From assembly GCA_035476575.1 (NCBI GenBank), contig DATILL010000086.1:1-61260 (forward strand): 61,260 nucleotides of DNA. The letters run 5' to 3'. Every line of letters begins with the position of its first letter. The first letter of the stretch is position 1. This document shows, piece after piece, positions 1-7,784 of this stretch. The position numbers and the translations under genes are program-made. Below the pieces are notes generated by a model, which was not told the origin of the DNA, did no database searches, and was given only the letters and a program-made list of their open reading frames with translations. Source of the stretch: DATILL01 sp035476575. GTDB lineage: Bacteria > Actinomycetota > Actinomycetes > Mycobacteriales > JACQDL01.

Positions 1-1300
1 AGTCGGTGAAGGTGATGTCGTTGTCCCGGATCCCGATGTCACGGACCGACTCGGCCACGACTCCGCTGGAGTCGCCGTCGGCGATGATCGTGTTGTTCGT
101 GACCGACATGTGCCGCGGGATGCCGCCGCTGTGCGGCAGGATCCTGATCGCTGGGCCGGCGACCCCGTGCCGGCGGATCATGTTGTTGTCGATCTTGTCA
201 CCGTCGGCGATGTTGCCGGTCTCGATCACTCCGCCGCCCGTCACCGCGGTCACGTCGAAGGTGTTGTCGGCGACCACGACGTCCTGGGTGCGGTAGAGGA
301 ACAGGCCGCGCCCGGTGAAGGTGTTTCCGGTGACCGTCGCGTGGCGGTAGGAGCTGACCGTCGCGCTGAACGTGACCGTCGAGTCGGCGAAGGAGTTGCC
401 GATCAGTCGTAGGCCGTCGTCCCACCCACCGCCGGTCGCCTCACTGTCGAAGGCTGTGTCGCCGATCTGCTCGCCGAAGTGGTTGCCCAGCACGGCTAGG
501 GAGAACACGTTGCGCTGCACGCCGATCCCGGAGCGCGCGCAGCTGGTGAACGACGACCCGATGATCGTCACACGTTTGACCGCGGTGGCGGCCGAGTTGC
601 CGAGCAGGCGGATGCAGTCTCCCTTGCGCGTGCTGCCGGCTGCATGCGGATGCGCGAATCGGACGTCGCGGATGGTGACGTCGGCCACCGGCATCGAGCA
701 GGTTCCGTTGGCCGCGGTGCAGATGCCGGAGCCGATGGCGATCGCGTGCGTCTGCTCGTCGGTGTTCGTCGCCGCCGACGTGTCGATGACCAGCCTCTCA
801 ACCGTGATGTCGCTCGCGCCTGGATCGAGGGAGATCACTGATGTCGTTGCGGCATTTTGATCGCCCACCAGCTCGAGGACCGTTCCTGGGCCGGTGCCGG
901 TGATCGCAAGGTGTGCACCGTGCGTCGACAGCGCGGCGAACCGGTCATAGGAACCGGCCGGGGCACGGGTTACTCTCCAGCGCCCGCTGCTCAGGCACAC
1001 GGTGCCGCCACCGGAACCCGTCGCCGCGTCGATAGCAGCTTGGATCGGCACACGGTCGTCCATTCCGTCATCCGCCACCGCACCGAAGCTGGCCGGATCA
1101 AAGCACCCAGCGGCACCCGTTCCGGATTTCGGCGCACCGGCCGCGTGCACCGCGAAACCACCCACTGCGACCATCGTGCCTGCCAGCGCCGCCACGAGCA
1201 CCGACGACCGCATCGCGCGACCGCGCCAGGCGCCGTCCTGGCTTCTCTGACGTAGTGCGGCGGTCACGGTGAGTGCCGCCGATGTGAAGTGCCGGAACAT
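1..1300 (-). CDS. Secreted right-handed beta-helix protein (C-terminus off window)
   Basis: The frame is open from an ATG at 1300 to the left window edge (about 433 codons), so the C-terminus is missing. The ATG has a GGGGGAA ribosome site about 7 nt upstream; an in-frame ATG at 1213 has none, so 1300 is preferred. A hydrophobic stretch after about residue 30 looks like a Sec signal peptide. Near residue 75 is the segment FGAVADDGMDDRVPIQAAID, the classic entry motif of pectate-lyase-like beta-helix proteins. The rest shows Asn-rich ladder turns (VTGNTF, VADNTF, VTNNTI, IRDNDI). Family knowledge suggests a polysaccharide lyase, epimerase or glycosidase fold; the substrate is unknown. It diverges from the SARP gene. 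Confidence 0.8.
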   Translation of the reverse strand, partial: MFRHFTSAALTVTAALRQRSQDGAWRGRAMRSSVLVAALAGTMVAVGGFAVHAAGAPKSGTGAAGCFDPASFGAVADDGMDDRVPIQAAIDAATGSGGGTVCLSSGRWRVTRAPAGSYDRFAALSTHGAHLAITGTGPGTVLELVGDQNAATTSVISLDPGASDITVERLVIDTSAATNTDEQTHAIAIGSGICTAANGTCSMPVADVTIRDVRFAHPHAAGSTRKGDCIRLLGNSAATAVKRVTIIGSSFTSCARSGIGVQRNVFSLAVLGNHFGEQIGDTAFDSEATGGGWDDGLRLIGNSFADSTVTFSATVSSYRHATVTGNTFTGRGLFLYRTQDVVVADNTFDVTAVTGGGVIETGNIADGDKIDNNMIRRHGVAGPAIRILPHSGGIPRHMSVTNNTIIADGDSSGVVAESVRDIGIRDNDITFTD

Positions 1301-1413
1301 CAGTTCCCCCATGTCATGGAGCGGTGCCGCGACGAGTGCGTCGGCGCCCTCGGTGGCGGGCCGCCCGACGGGCCGTGGTCGGGCGGCTTGATGGGCGCAC
1401 CGTGGCAGGAGCC

Positions 1414-1442
1414 GTCGACGGCCTGTCGACAACTTGTCGACA
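1414..1442. promoter_or_regulatory. Candidate SARP operator, three 11-bp-spaced heptamers
   Basis: Three GTCGAC(G/A) heptamers begin at 1414, 1425 and 1436, each separated by exactly 4 nt, giving an 11-bp period. SARP regulators are known to bind heptameric direct repeats of the TCGA type on one helix face with this periodicity. The site lies in the divergent region between the beta-helix gene (ATG 1300) and the SARP gene (ATG 1604), so it could serve either or both. Binding is inference. Confidence 0.55.
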
Positions 1443-1491
1443 CCGCAGGTCAGGCCCCGATCCGGCCAGCAGCGCCGCTACCTCCCTGGAG

Positions 1492-1509
1492 GTCGACGGC
1501 TGGTCGACC
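1492..1509. promoter_or_regulatory. Second candidate SARP operator, two heptamers
   Basis: Two more GTCGAC(G/C) heptamers start at 1492 and 1503, again at an 11-bp period, about 95 nt before the SARP start codon. They are out of phase with the first cluster (56 bp from its last repeat), so I treat them as a separate site. Autoregulation of the SARP gene is a natural reading but is inferred. Confidence 0.45.
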
Positions 1510-1603
1510 CGATCGTGACCCCGGCGTATCCGGGCACCGTGGGCGTTGCTCCTATGAACCGTGCATGGCGGGGAGGTCGTTTGGGCCGCGGACGGGGGCA
1601 AGC

Positions 1604-2476
1604 ATGGACGCCGGTACGCGGTGTGGTGACTTCCGGGTGCTCGGCCCGTTGGAGGTCGCCGTCGGTGGCCGGGTGCTGGCGCTGGGCGGCCCGCAGCTGC
1701 GCGCCGTGCTGGCGCTGTTGATGGCTCACGCCGGCCGGGTGGTGAGCGTGGCGGCGCTGGTGGACGGGCTGTGGGGGGAGCACCCGCCGCCGGACGCCGC
1801 CCGGACAGTACGCACGTATGTGTCCCGGCTGCGCCAGGCGCTGCCGGCCGCCGCTGGAACGCGGGCCGAGGAGCTGATCGTGACCCGCCCACCCGGGTAC
1901 GCGCTGCGGCTGGATCCGGACTCGGTCGACGCGGCCCGGTTCGAGCGGCTCGTCGCGGCCGGGCGGCGGGCGCTGGAGGCTGGGCAGCCGGCGGTCGCGG
2001 CCGGGCGGTTAGCCGCCGCGCTGGAGCTGTGGCGCGGCGAGGCCTACGGCGAGTTCGGCGAGATCGCTGCGCTGCGCGCCGAAGGCATGCGGCTGGAACG
2101 GCTGCGCCGCACCGCTGTGGAGAACCGGATCGACGCGGACCTGGCGGCTGGGATGGGCGGTGAGCTGATCGCGGAGCTGGAGGGGCTGACCGACCGGTAC
2201 CCCGGGCACGAGCGGCTGTGGGGGCAGCTCATGATGGCCCTGTACCGGGCTGGTCGGCAGACCGACGCGCTGCAGGCATTCCAGCGGGCCCGCGCGCTGC
2301 TCATCGAGGAGTCCGGCCTGGCCCCGTCGCCCGGCCTGGCCGAGATCCAGCGGCAGGTCCTGGCTCACGACTCCCGCCTGTTCGCTGCCCGCGCCGCCGG
2401 ACCGGGCGGCTCCCCCAGCGCCCCATCCGGCGCAGCTACCGCCAGCGGTGCATGCCTTCGCCGGCCGGAGCAGTGA
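1604..2476 (+). CDS. Short SARP/AfsR-family transcriptional activator
   Basis: This 290-residue protein has an OmpR-like winged helix (about residues 8-100, FRVLGPLEV to PPGYAL) followed by a bacterial transcriptional activation domain (about 105-255, with the LWGQLMMALYRAGRQTDALQ-type helices). I chose ATG 1604 because GGGGG lies 6-7 nt upstream and the domain starts right after it; the frame is open further upstream without domain content. SARPs activate specialised-metabolite and other accessory genes. The C-terminus dissolves into a Gly/Ala/Ser tail, and sequence coding for the start of an AfsR-type NTPase continues in another frame just downstream. It may therefore be a truncated AfsR-type protein that kept its DNA-binding half. 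Confidence 0.85.
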   Translation: MDAGTRCGDFRVLGPLEVAVGGRVLALGGPQLRAVLALLMAHAGRVVSVAALVDGLWGEHPPPDAARTVRTYVSRLRQALPAAAGTRAEELIVTRPPGYALRLDPDSVDAARFERLVAAGRRALEAGQPAVAAGRLAAALELWRGEAYGEFGEIAALRAEGMRLERLRRTAVENRIDADLAAGMGGELIAELEGLTDRYPGHERLWGQLMMALYRAGRQTDALQAFQRARALLIEESGLAPSPGLAEIQRQVLAHDSRLFAARAAGPGGSPSAPSGAATASGACLRRPEQ

Positions 2477-2579
2477 GCTGGCCAACCTCGACGCAGCTCC
2501 CGGCGACGCGCTGGCCACCTTCGAGCTCCCGCGTCAGGTCGGCTCGACGCCGACCGGCCCCGGAGCCAGGGACACGTAA
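2433..2579 (+). pseudogene. Remnant of AfsR NB-ARC junction, out of frame
   Basis: In a frame different from the end of the SARP gene, this stretch reads LPPAVHAFAGRSSELANLD and then runs to a TAA at 2577. That wording (L-P-x-x-x-x-x-F-x-G-R-x-x-E-L-x-x-L) is the standard linker into the NTPase domain of AfsR-type regulators. No P-loop follows before the stop. I read it as the relic of a longer regulator that lost its NTPase and TPR parts through a frameshift plus deletion. Confidence 0.55.
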
Positions 2580-2588
2580 GGTGATCGC

Positions 2589-3362
2589 ATGCGGGCGAAC
2601 ATGCTCAAGCGCCGGTTGCTCGACGGCCAGCCGTGTCGGGGTGTCTGGCTGAGCCTGCCCAGCGTGGCGGCGGTGCGACTGCTGGCCCGGATGCCTTGCG
2701 ACTGGTTCGCGGTGGACGCCGAGCACGGGCCGATGGGCGCGGAGACGATGACGCAGATGGTCGCGGCCATCGCCGACGCGGGCCGGGCGCCCATCGTGCG
2801 GGTGGCGCAGGGAAACACCGAGAACATCAAGCGCGCCCTCGACGCCGGTGCGTGGGGCATCATCGCGCCGATGGTCAACTCCCCCGCCGAGGCGGCGGCG
2901 GTGGTCGCCGCGGCCAAGTTCCCACCGCTGGGCCAGCGGAGCTTCGGCAGCGCCTGGGCCGGGCTGACGCTGGACATGTCGATGGCCGAGTACCGGCGGG
3001 AGGCGAACTCCCAGACCCTGGCCTTCGTACAGATCGAAAGTGGCGCCGCGCTGGACGACCTGCCCGGAGTTCTCGGGATGCCCGGCATTGACGGGGTGTT
3101 CGTCGGGCCGGTGGACCTGGCGATCTCTCTGGGTCTGGAGCCTGACCCGGAGAACCCGCACCCCATCCTGCGGGAGGCGCTCGACGAGGTCCTGCGGGTC
3201 GCCAAGCAGCACGGGCTGCCGGCGGGCATCTACTGTTCCAGCGCGCCGGCCGCCGCGGAGCGGGTTCGGCAGGGTTTCCTGCTGGTGAACGTGGCCAGTG
3301 ATGTGGGCGCGCTGCTGCAGGGCGTGCGCGCTCAGGTGGAATGGCGACCGGGCAGCACCTGA
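2589..3362 (+). CDS. HpcH/HpaI-family class II aldolase
   Basis: This 257-residue protein is close to the usual family length. Such enzymes cleave 2-keto-3-deoxy or 4-hydroxy-2-oxo acids to pyruvate plus an aldehyde, using a divalent metal. Visible family signatures are VDAEHGPM (about residue 39), RVAQG (about 73), the metal-ligand region QIESGA (about 144) and GVFVGPVDLAISLG (about 169), plus the C-terminal LLVNVASD. The substrate cannot be told from sequence. It converges on and overlaps by 31 nt a flavin hydroxylase gene of the type used in aromatic ring degradation, so a shared catabolic role is plausible but inferred. Confidence 0.88.
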   Translation: MRANMLKRRLLDGQPCRGVWLSLPSVAAVRLLARMPCDWFAVDAEHGPMGAETMTQMVAAIADAGRAPIVRVAQGNTENIKRALDAGAWGIIAPMVNSPAEAAAVVAAAKFPPLGQRSFGSAWAGLTLDMSMAEYRREANSQTLAFVQIESGAALDDLPGVLGMPGIDGVFVGPVDLAISLGLEPDPENPHPILREALDEVLRVAKQHGLPAGIYCSSAPAAAERVRQGFLLVNVASDVGALLQGVRAQVEWRPGST

Positions 3363-5026
3363 TCCCGGCGGTCGCCCAGGGTCTCGACCGGGGGGTTACC
3401 CGAGGCTAGCCGGAGCAGGTGTGCCACGTCTTCGGCGCGGGCCTGATGCCGCCGGGCAGCGAGGTGCCCGTCCGGTCGGATGAGGAACAACGTGCCTGGC
3501 TCCGCGCCGAACGCGCGGCTCAGTTGTCCGGTGTCGTCCCAGATCGCCGGTACGTCGAACCGGCCCCGCGGCGCATCCGGCAGCACCGGCCAGAGGGTGA
3601 GATCGGGCAGGTGAGCGGCCATCTTGGCTGCGAACAGCCGCCCGGCATCGTCGTCCGCGAAGTAGAGCGCCACGAACCCGGCACCCAACAGCCAGCGCAG
3701 CCGGGTGGGACGCGGGCTCGTGCCGGGCGCGTCGACGACAAGGCACGCCGCGTCGGGCGCCTTGCCCCCCAGCGCCGGAGCACCGCGCCAGAGCCGGCGA
3801 GGTGCGTCGTCGGGAACCAGGACAGGCGAGGCCCGGTAGGTGAACGGCCGGCTCATCTTGCCGCTGTTCACCCACCGGCGGGCAGCCCGGCTCACGGTGC
3901 CCAGCCGCAGCACGGCGTTGCGCCAGAGCCGTTGCGGCATGGTCCGTGGAGCCATAAACCGCATGGTGGCGTTGGTGACGGCCTGATCGTGGCGCAGTGC
4001 CGGCCAGCGTTCCACCTGGTAGGTGTCGAGAAGGCTCTCGGGAGCCGCACCGCGCAGCACCCATGCGAGCTTCCAGCCGAGGTTCTCGACGTCGTGTATC
4101 GCGCTGTTCAAGCCGCGCGCGCCGAATGGCGCGACCAGATGCGCGGCATCCCCGAGAAAGAATATCCGGCCGTGCCGGAGCCGGTCCAGCAGACGTTGAT
4201 GGAAGCGGTAGTCGCTGAGCCACACCAGCTCGTAGGGAACGTCGCCGATGATCCCCTGGATACGGCGTGCCAGGGCCTGCGGTGCGCGTTCGGCGGCAAT
4301 GTCCACCGCGCTGCCAAGCTGCCAGTCGATGCGCCAGACGCCCCCGGGCTGGGGATGCAGCAGGACGGTCGACCCGGGGTTCGTCGGATGATCGAAGAAG
4401 AACCGTGGCTCCGGCGGCAGCGGCAGCTCCGCCCGGATGTCCGCGATGAGGAACCTGTCCTGGTAGGTGGTGCCCGGAAAGTCCAGCCCGAGCAGCTTCC
4501 GCATCGAGCTGCGCGCCCCGTCGCAGGCCAACACGTAGTGGCCCCGCAGCCGGACCGGGCCGCCGGGTGTCTCCGCCTCAACGACCACGCCTGACTCGTC
4601 CTGCGCGACGCCCACAACCCGGTGCTCCCAGCGCAGGTCGATCGTACCGACCGACCGGGCCCGCCGGATCAGGCAGTTCTCGGTGCTGTACTGCTGCAGG
4701 TTGAGGAACGTCGGCAGCTCCCCCGGCGCGGGGGCCGGCATCAGTTGCGCGTACAGCTCTCGCTCACGGTAGAAGGTACGGCGGGCCCGCCAGGCGACGC
4801 CGCGGGCCATCATCGGCTCGACGCAGCCGAGCCGCTCCCACACGGCCAGCGCGGTGCTGTGCAGGGCGATGGCCCGTGAGCCGTCGACTCGCTGCTGACC
4901 GGCGTCCAGCACGATGCTGGCCACGCCGTGGTAGGCCAGCTCCAGCGCCGCCGTCAGGCCGGTCGGCCCGCCTCCGATCACGATGACCGGGCTCTCCCCT
5001 GTCGCCATCGTCCCAGCGGCGGTCAT
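3332..5026 (-). CDS. FAD-dependent aromatic hydroxylase (class A flavoprotein monooxygenase)
   Basis: The protein has 564 residues, typical for MhpA/PheA-like hydroxylases. The N-terminus has the Rossmann motif VIVIGGGPTGL. A CDGARSSMRKLLG (DG) motif lies near residue 170 and the second FAD motif GDAAHLVAPFGARGLNSAI near 290. The C-terminal about 130 residues look like the thioredoxin-fold domain of phenol-type hydroxylases (ending in GTLFLIRPDGHLAARR). It should use NAD(P)H and O2 to hydroxylate an aromatic or polyketide-like substrate. The start at 5026 overlaps the stop of a short upstream frame; ATG 5008 is an alternative. The 3' end overlaps the aldolase gene convergently. Confidence 0.88.
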   Translation of the reverse strand: MTAAGTMATGESPVIVIGGGPTGLTAALELAYHGVASIVLDAGQQRVDGSRAIALHSTALAVWERLGCVEPMMARGVAWRARRTFYRERELYAQLMPAPAPGELPTFLNLQQYSTENCLIRRARSVGTIDLRWEHRVVGVAQDESGVVVEAETPGGPVRLRGHYVLACDGARSSMRKLLGLDFPGTTYQDRFLIADIRAELPLPPEPRFFFDHPTNPGSTVLLHPQPGGVWRIDWQLGSAVDIAAERAPQALARRIQGIIGDVPYELVWLSDYRFHQRLLDRLRHGRIFFLGDAAHLVAPFGARGLNSAIHDVENLGWKLAWVLRGAAPESLLDTYQVERWPALRHDQAVTNATMRFMAPRTMPQRLWRNAVLRLGTVSRAARRWVNSGKMSRPFTYRASPVLVPDDAPRRLWRGAPALGGKAPDAACLVVDAPGTSPRPTRLRWLLGAGFVALYFADDDAGRLFAAKMAAHLPDLTLWPVLPDAPRGRFDVPAIWDDTGQLSRAFGAEPGTLFLIRPDGHLAARRHQARAEDVAHLLRLASGNPPVETLGDRRDQVLPGRHST

Positions 5027-5205
5027 GATCGGACGGGTACGTTGATACCGCGCCAGGTGCCCATGAGCTTCCCCTCACCCATCTGTAACGGACCTTCACT
5101 CAGGGTGAGCCAGCTCGGCCTGTCGTTAATACGCAGGACGTCGGGTCGTGAGCATCCCGTCAGGTCCCGCCGGACGGGGCATAGCGGCTCCCACGCCGCG
5201 GCCAT
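5023..5205 (-). CDS. Possible small coupled ORF before the hydroxylase
   Basis: This 60-codon frame (MAAAWEPLCP...) ends in a TGA that overlaps the hydroxylase ATG as ATGA, the coupling used by real operons in this window. A GGCGGGTG site precedes its ATG. Third-position GC is clearly lower (about three quarters) than in neighbouring genes, and I recognise no family. It may be a genuine leader peptide gene, the tail of a decayed gene (the frame is open further upstream) or chance. Confidence 0.25.
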   Translation of the reverse strand: MAAAWEPLCPVRRDLTGCSRPDVLRINDRPSWLTLSEGPLQMGEGKLMGTWRGINVPVRS

Positions 5206-5372
5206 CGGCACCCGCCACGTGCCGTTCGGGCCGGTCCCGGACCGGAGCTCATGGGCCACGTCCCATGTCGAATAGCTGGAAGCGTCCCACAGGGGCGCAC
5301 CGCGGTCCCGACTACAGGGTCGACCGTATGTTTGTCTGGTATTAGTCCGTATGAGAAACTGGCGGCGCTTCG

Positions 5373-5398
5373 GCCGGAGTCGGCGGTCCGACTCCGGC
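5373..5398. promoter_or_regulatory. Perfect 11-bp inverted repeat upstream of the grpE-like gene
   Basis: The arms GCCGGAGTCGG and CCGACTCCGGC flank a 4-nt centre (CGGT), 55 nt before the GTG of the first gene of the GTPase/chaperone operon. It could be an operator for that operon or an RNA hairpin in its leader. It resembles neither CIRCE nor the HAIR element (CTTGAGT-N7-ACTCAAG), so control by HrcA or HspR is not indicated. A TATTAG-like -10 hexamer lies near 5340. Confidence 0.45.
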
Positions 5399-5453
5399 GT
5401 GGCCTGGCAGTGCGCCAGATACAAGACATGCCGACGACTGGTCCGGGAGAGAC

Positions 5454-6083
5454 GTGGCTGAGCCGCTCCATGACAACGACTCCCCCACCGCTGAGGCGGC
5501 TGCCGACAACACCGGAGGGTACGACGACATCAGCGCGTCGTTGCGGCATATCGAGGTGACACTGGCCGCGGTCCGGGCTGACCTGGCCGCCGCGAACGAC
5601 CGCGCGGCCGCCCGGGAGCGGGTCATCGACCGCCTGTATGAGGAGAACCAGCGGCTGCGCAACGGCGAGCGGCAGTCGCTGCTCCGGCCGGTCGTCGTCG
5701 ATCTGTACCGGCTGCGTGACGACCTGCTGCGACAGGCGCCGAACCTGCCAGAGCGCATCACCGCAGAGCGGATGAAAGCGCTCCTCGAGTCCTTCGCGTA
5801 CAGCGCCGAGCAGGCCCTTGAGCGTTGCGGCGTCCATCTGGTCCGGCCAGCCCCCGGCGACGAGTTCGACCCGCGGCGGCACCGCGCGGCGGGCAGTGCG
5901 CCGACCGACGCGCCAGACCAGGACGGACGGGTGGCCGAGGTGCTGGCTGACGGCTACCTCGACAGCGTCGACGGCCGGGTGCTCAGTCCCGCCGCGGTCC
6001 GGCTTGCCCGGTGGACCCCGCCGGCCGACCGGCTCCCCGAAACCCCTCTGGACCAGAGTGGGTTCGCGGGTCACCAGGACTGA
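5454..6083 (+). CDS. GrpE-like nucleotide exchange factor
   Basis: This 209-residue protein starts with GTG 5454 after GGGAGAG. It has an acidic N-terminus, a long helix (about residues 28-70, RHIEVTLAAVRADLAAANDR) and the GrpE core LLRPVVVDLYRLRDDLLRQA. A C-terminal beta part follows (FDPRRHRAA and RVAEVLADGYLDSVDGRVL, matching the usual V-x-x-G-Y end of GrpE). GrpE drives ADP release from Hsp70. It is followed 39 nt later by an Hsp70-like gene and no dnaJ or hspR is next to it, so this is a dedicated pair rather than the housekeeping dnaK-grpE-dnaJ-hspR operon. Confidence 0.82.
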   Translation: MAEPLHDNDSPTAEAAADNTGGYDDISASLRHIEVTLAAVRADLAAANDRAAARERVIDRLYEENQRLRNGERQSLLRPVVVDLYRLRDDLLRQAPNLPERITAERMKALLESFAYSAEQALERCGVHLVRPAPGDEFDPRRHRAAGSAPTDAPDQDGRVAEVLADGYLDSVDGRVLSPAAVRLARWTPPADRLPETPLDQSGFAGHQD

Positions 6084-6122
6084 AACAGCTCATCTCCCTC
6101 TCGACCGGCTTGTGGAGGCCCC

Positions 6123-7781
6123 ATGCCAGGCGACGCCACCAGGCACTACGGCATAGATCTCGGCACCACGTACTCAGCGGTCGCGTTCATTGACGAAACC
6201 GGCCGGCCTACGATGGTCCGCAACTCGCTCACCAACGACGAGACAACTCCGTCAGTGGTGTATTTCGAGAACGCGGACAACGTGGTGGTCGGAAAGACCG
6301 CCAAGGACATCGCCCAGCTTTACCCCGACCGGGTGGTCTCGCTGGTTAAGCGGGAAATGGGCCAGGACCGGCAGTGGGACTACGACGGCACCGTCTACAC
6401 CCCGGAGTCGATCTCCGCGCTGATCCTCAGGCGGCTGGTCGAGGACACCCGGCTGTACACCGGCCAGGACGTGTCCCGTGCGGTGATCACCGTGCCGGCC
6501 TACTTCGGGATGCTGGAGCGTGACGCAACCCGCAAGGCCGGGGAGATCGCCGGGCTCGAGGTGCTTGGCATCGTGCCGGAGCCGGTGGCCGCCGCGCTCG
6601 AGTACGAGGTCACCGACGGAGCCGACCGCACCGTGCTGGTCTACGACCTGGGTGGCGGCACGTTCGACATCACGGTCATCCGGATCTCCGTCGACGCGAT
6701 CGAGGTGCTGTGCACCGACGGTGACCAGAAGCTGGGCGGTGCCGACTGGGACGAGCGGTTGCTCTCCTTCCTGGTGGACGAGCTCATCGCCGTCAACCCG
6801 GGCACCGACCCACGCGACGACGAGCAGTTCATGCAGGAGCTTGCCATCACCGCTGAGGAGACCAAGCGAAGTCTCTCGCAGGTGGAGTCGCGGTCGCTGC
6901 CGCTGCGGATGGCCGGTGCGTCAGCCCTGGTCACGGTGACCCGGCAGGCCTTCGCCGAACGTACCCGTGACCTGCTGGACCGGACCATCGACTACACCCG
7001 CCGTGCGCTCGGCAGGCTGCGGGAGAAGGATCCGGACGCGACGATCGACGAGGTCCTGCTGGTCGGCGGCTCCACCAGAATGCCGATGGTGGCCGAGCGG
7101 CTGCGCGCGGAGTTCGGCTGGTCGCCGCGGCTGCATGACCCGGACCTGGCAGTAGCCAAGGGGGCGGCCAGGTTCGCCCTGGGCCGGTCGGTGTGGCAAT
7201 GGGACAGGGACGACGGCGCCATGCCCACTCCGGAGCAGCGCCAGAAGCGGGTGGACCAGCTTGCCCTGGAGACCGGCCTGCCCGCCGACACCATCGCCGC
7301 CATCGCGGTGAAGAAGATCACCAACGTGCTCCCCAAGGCGTTCGGCGTCAAGCTGATCGACACCAGCCAGCCCGGCTGGGAGGACAACCCCGACGGCGCC
7401 ATGTACGTCGAACACCTCGTGCATGCCGACGACCCGCTGCCCAGCGGCCCACACCGGCTGTCAGCGAGGACGGCGTACGCCAGCCAGACCAGCGTCGAGG
7501 TGCAGGTGTACGAGCAGGCAGGGCAGGTCGAGACCAGCAGCTTGTCCGGCAACAAGTCGGTCGACAGGGGCGCGGGAGTCATCTCCGGCCTGCCCCCGTT
7601 GCCGAAGGGCTCGCCGCTGGACATCACGATGATCGTAGATGAGGAGGGGCTGTTGTCCGTCCGGGCGATGGAGCCGAGGACCGGCAAGGGTCTGGTCATC
7701 GAGGTTCGGGTCGGCGTGCTCAGCCAGGAGGACGTGGACCGGGCCAGGCAGGCCGTGGCTGGGATCACGGTCCGGGCGTAG
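6123..7781 (+). CDS. Hsp70/DnaK-like chaperone without C-terminal lid
   Basis: The 552-residue protein starts at ATG 6123 behind a strong GGAGG. ATPase signatures are intact: GIDLGTTYS near residue 10, SLVKREMG, VPAYFG, DLGGGTFDITV near 175 and LLVGGSTRMP near 310. A substrate-binding beta domain follows (about 395-530), but the protein ends there, lacking the roughly 70-100 residue helical lid and the EEVD-like tail of housekeeping DnaK (usually 610-640 residues). It lies in a co-directional run with a grpE-like gene before it and a large FN3-type gene 3 nt after it. Its clients may be the neighbouring GTPase and GAP1-like proteins (inference). Confidence 0.9.
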   Translation: MPGDATRHYGIDLGTTYSAVAFIDETGRPTMVRNSLTNDETTPSVVYFENADNVVVGKTAKDIAQLYPDRVVSLVKREMGQDRQWDYDGTVYTPESISALILRRLVEDTRLYTGQDVSRAVITVPAYFGMLERDATRKAGEIAGLEVLGIVPEPVAAALEYEVTDGADRTVLVYDLGGGTFDITVIRISVDAIEVLCTDGDQKLGGADWDERLLSFLVDELIAVNPGTDPRDDEQFMQELAITAEETKRSLSQVESRSLPLRMAGASALVTVTRQAFAERTRDLLDRTIDYTRRALGRLREKDPDATIDEVLLVGGSTRMPMVAERLRAEFGWSPRLHDPDLAVAKGAARFALGRSVWQWDRDDGAMPTPEQRQKRVDQLALETGLPADTIAAIAVKKITNVLPKAFGVKLIDTSQPGWEDNPDGAMYVEHLVHADDPLPSGPHRLSARTAYASQTSVEVQVYEQAGQVETSSLSGNKSVDRGAGVISGLPPLPKGSPLDITMIVDEEGLLSVRAMEPRTGKGLVIEVRVGVLSQEDVDRARQAVAGITVRA

Positions 7782-7784
7782 CCG

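Noticed and set aside
5160..6074. 304-codon reverse frame over the grpE-like gene
   Set aside because: Antisense to a clear GrpE-like protein; no domain content.
6123..7781. Housekeeping dnaK
   Set aside because: No lid, only 552 residues, no dnaJ or hspR adjacent, and placed in the GTPase operon.
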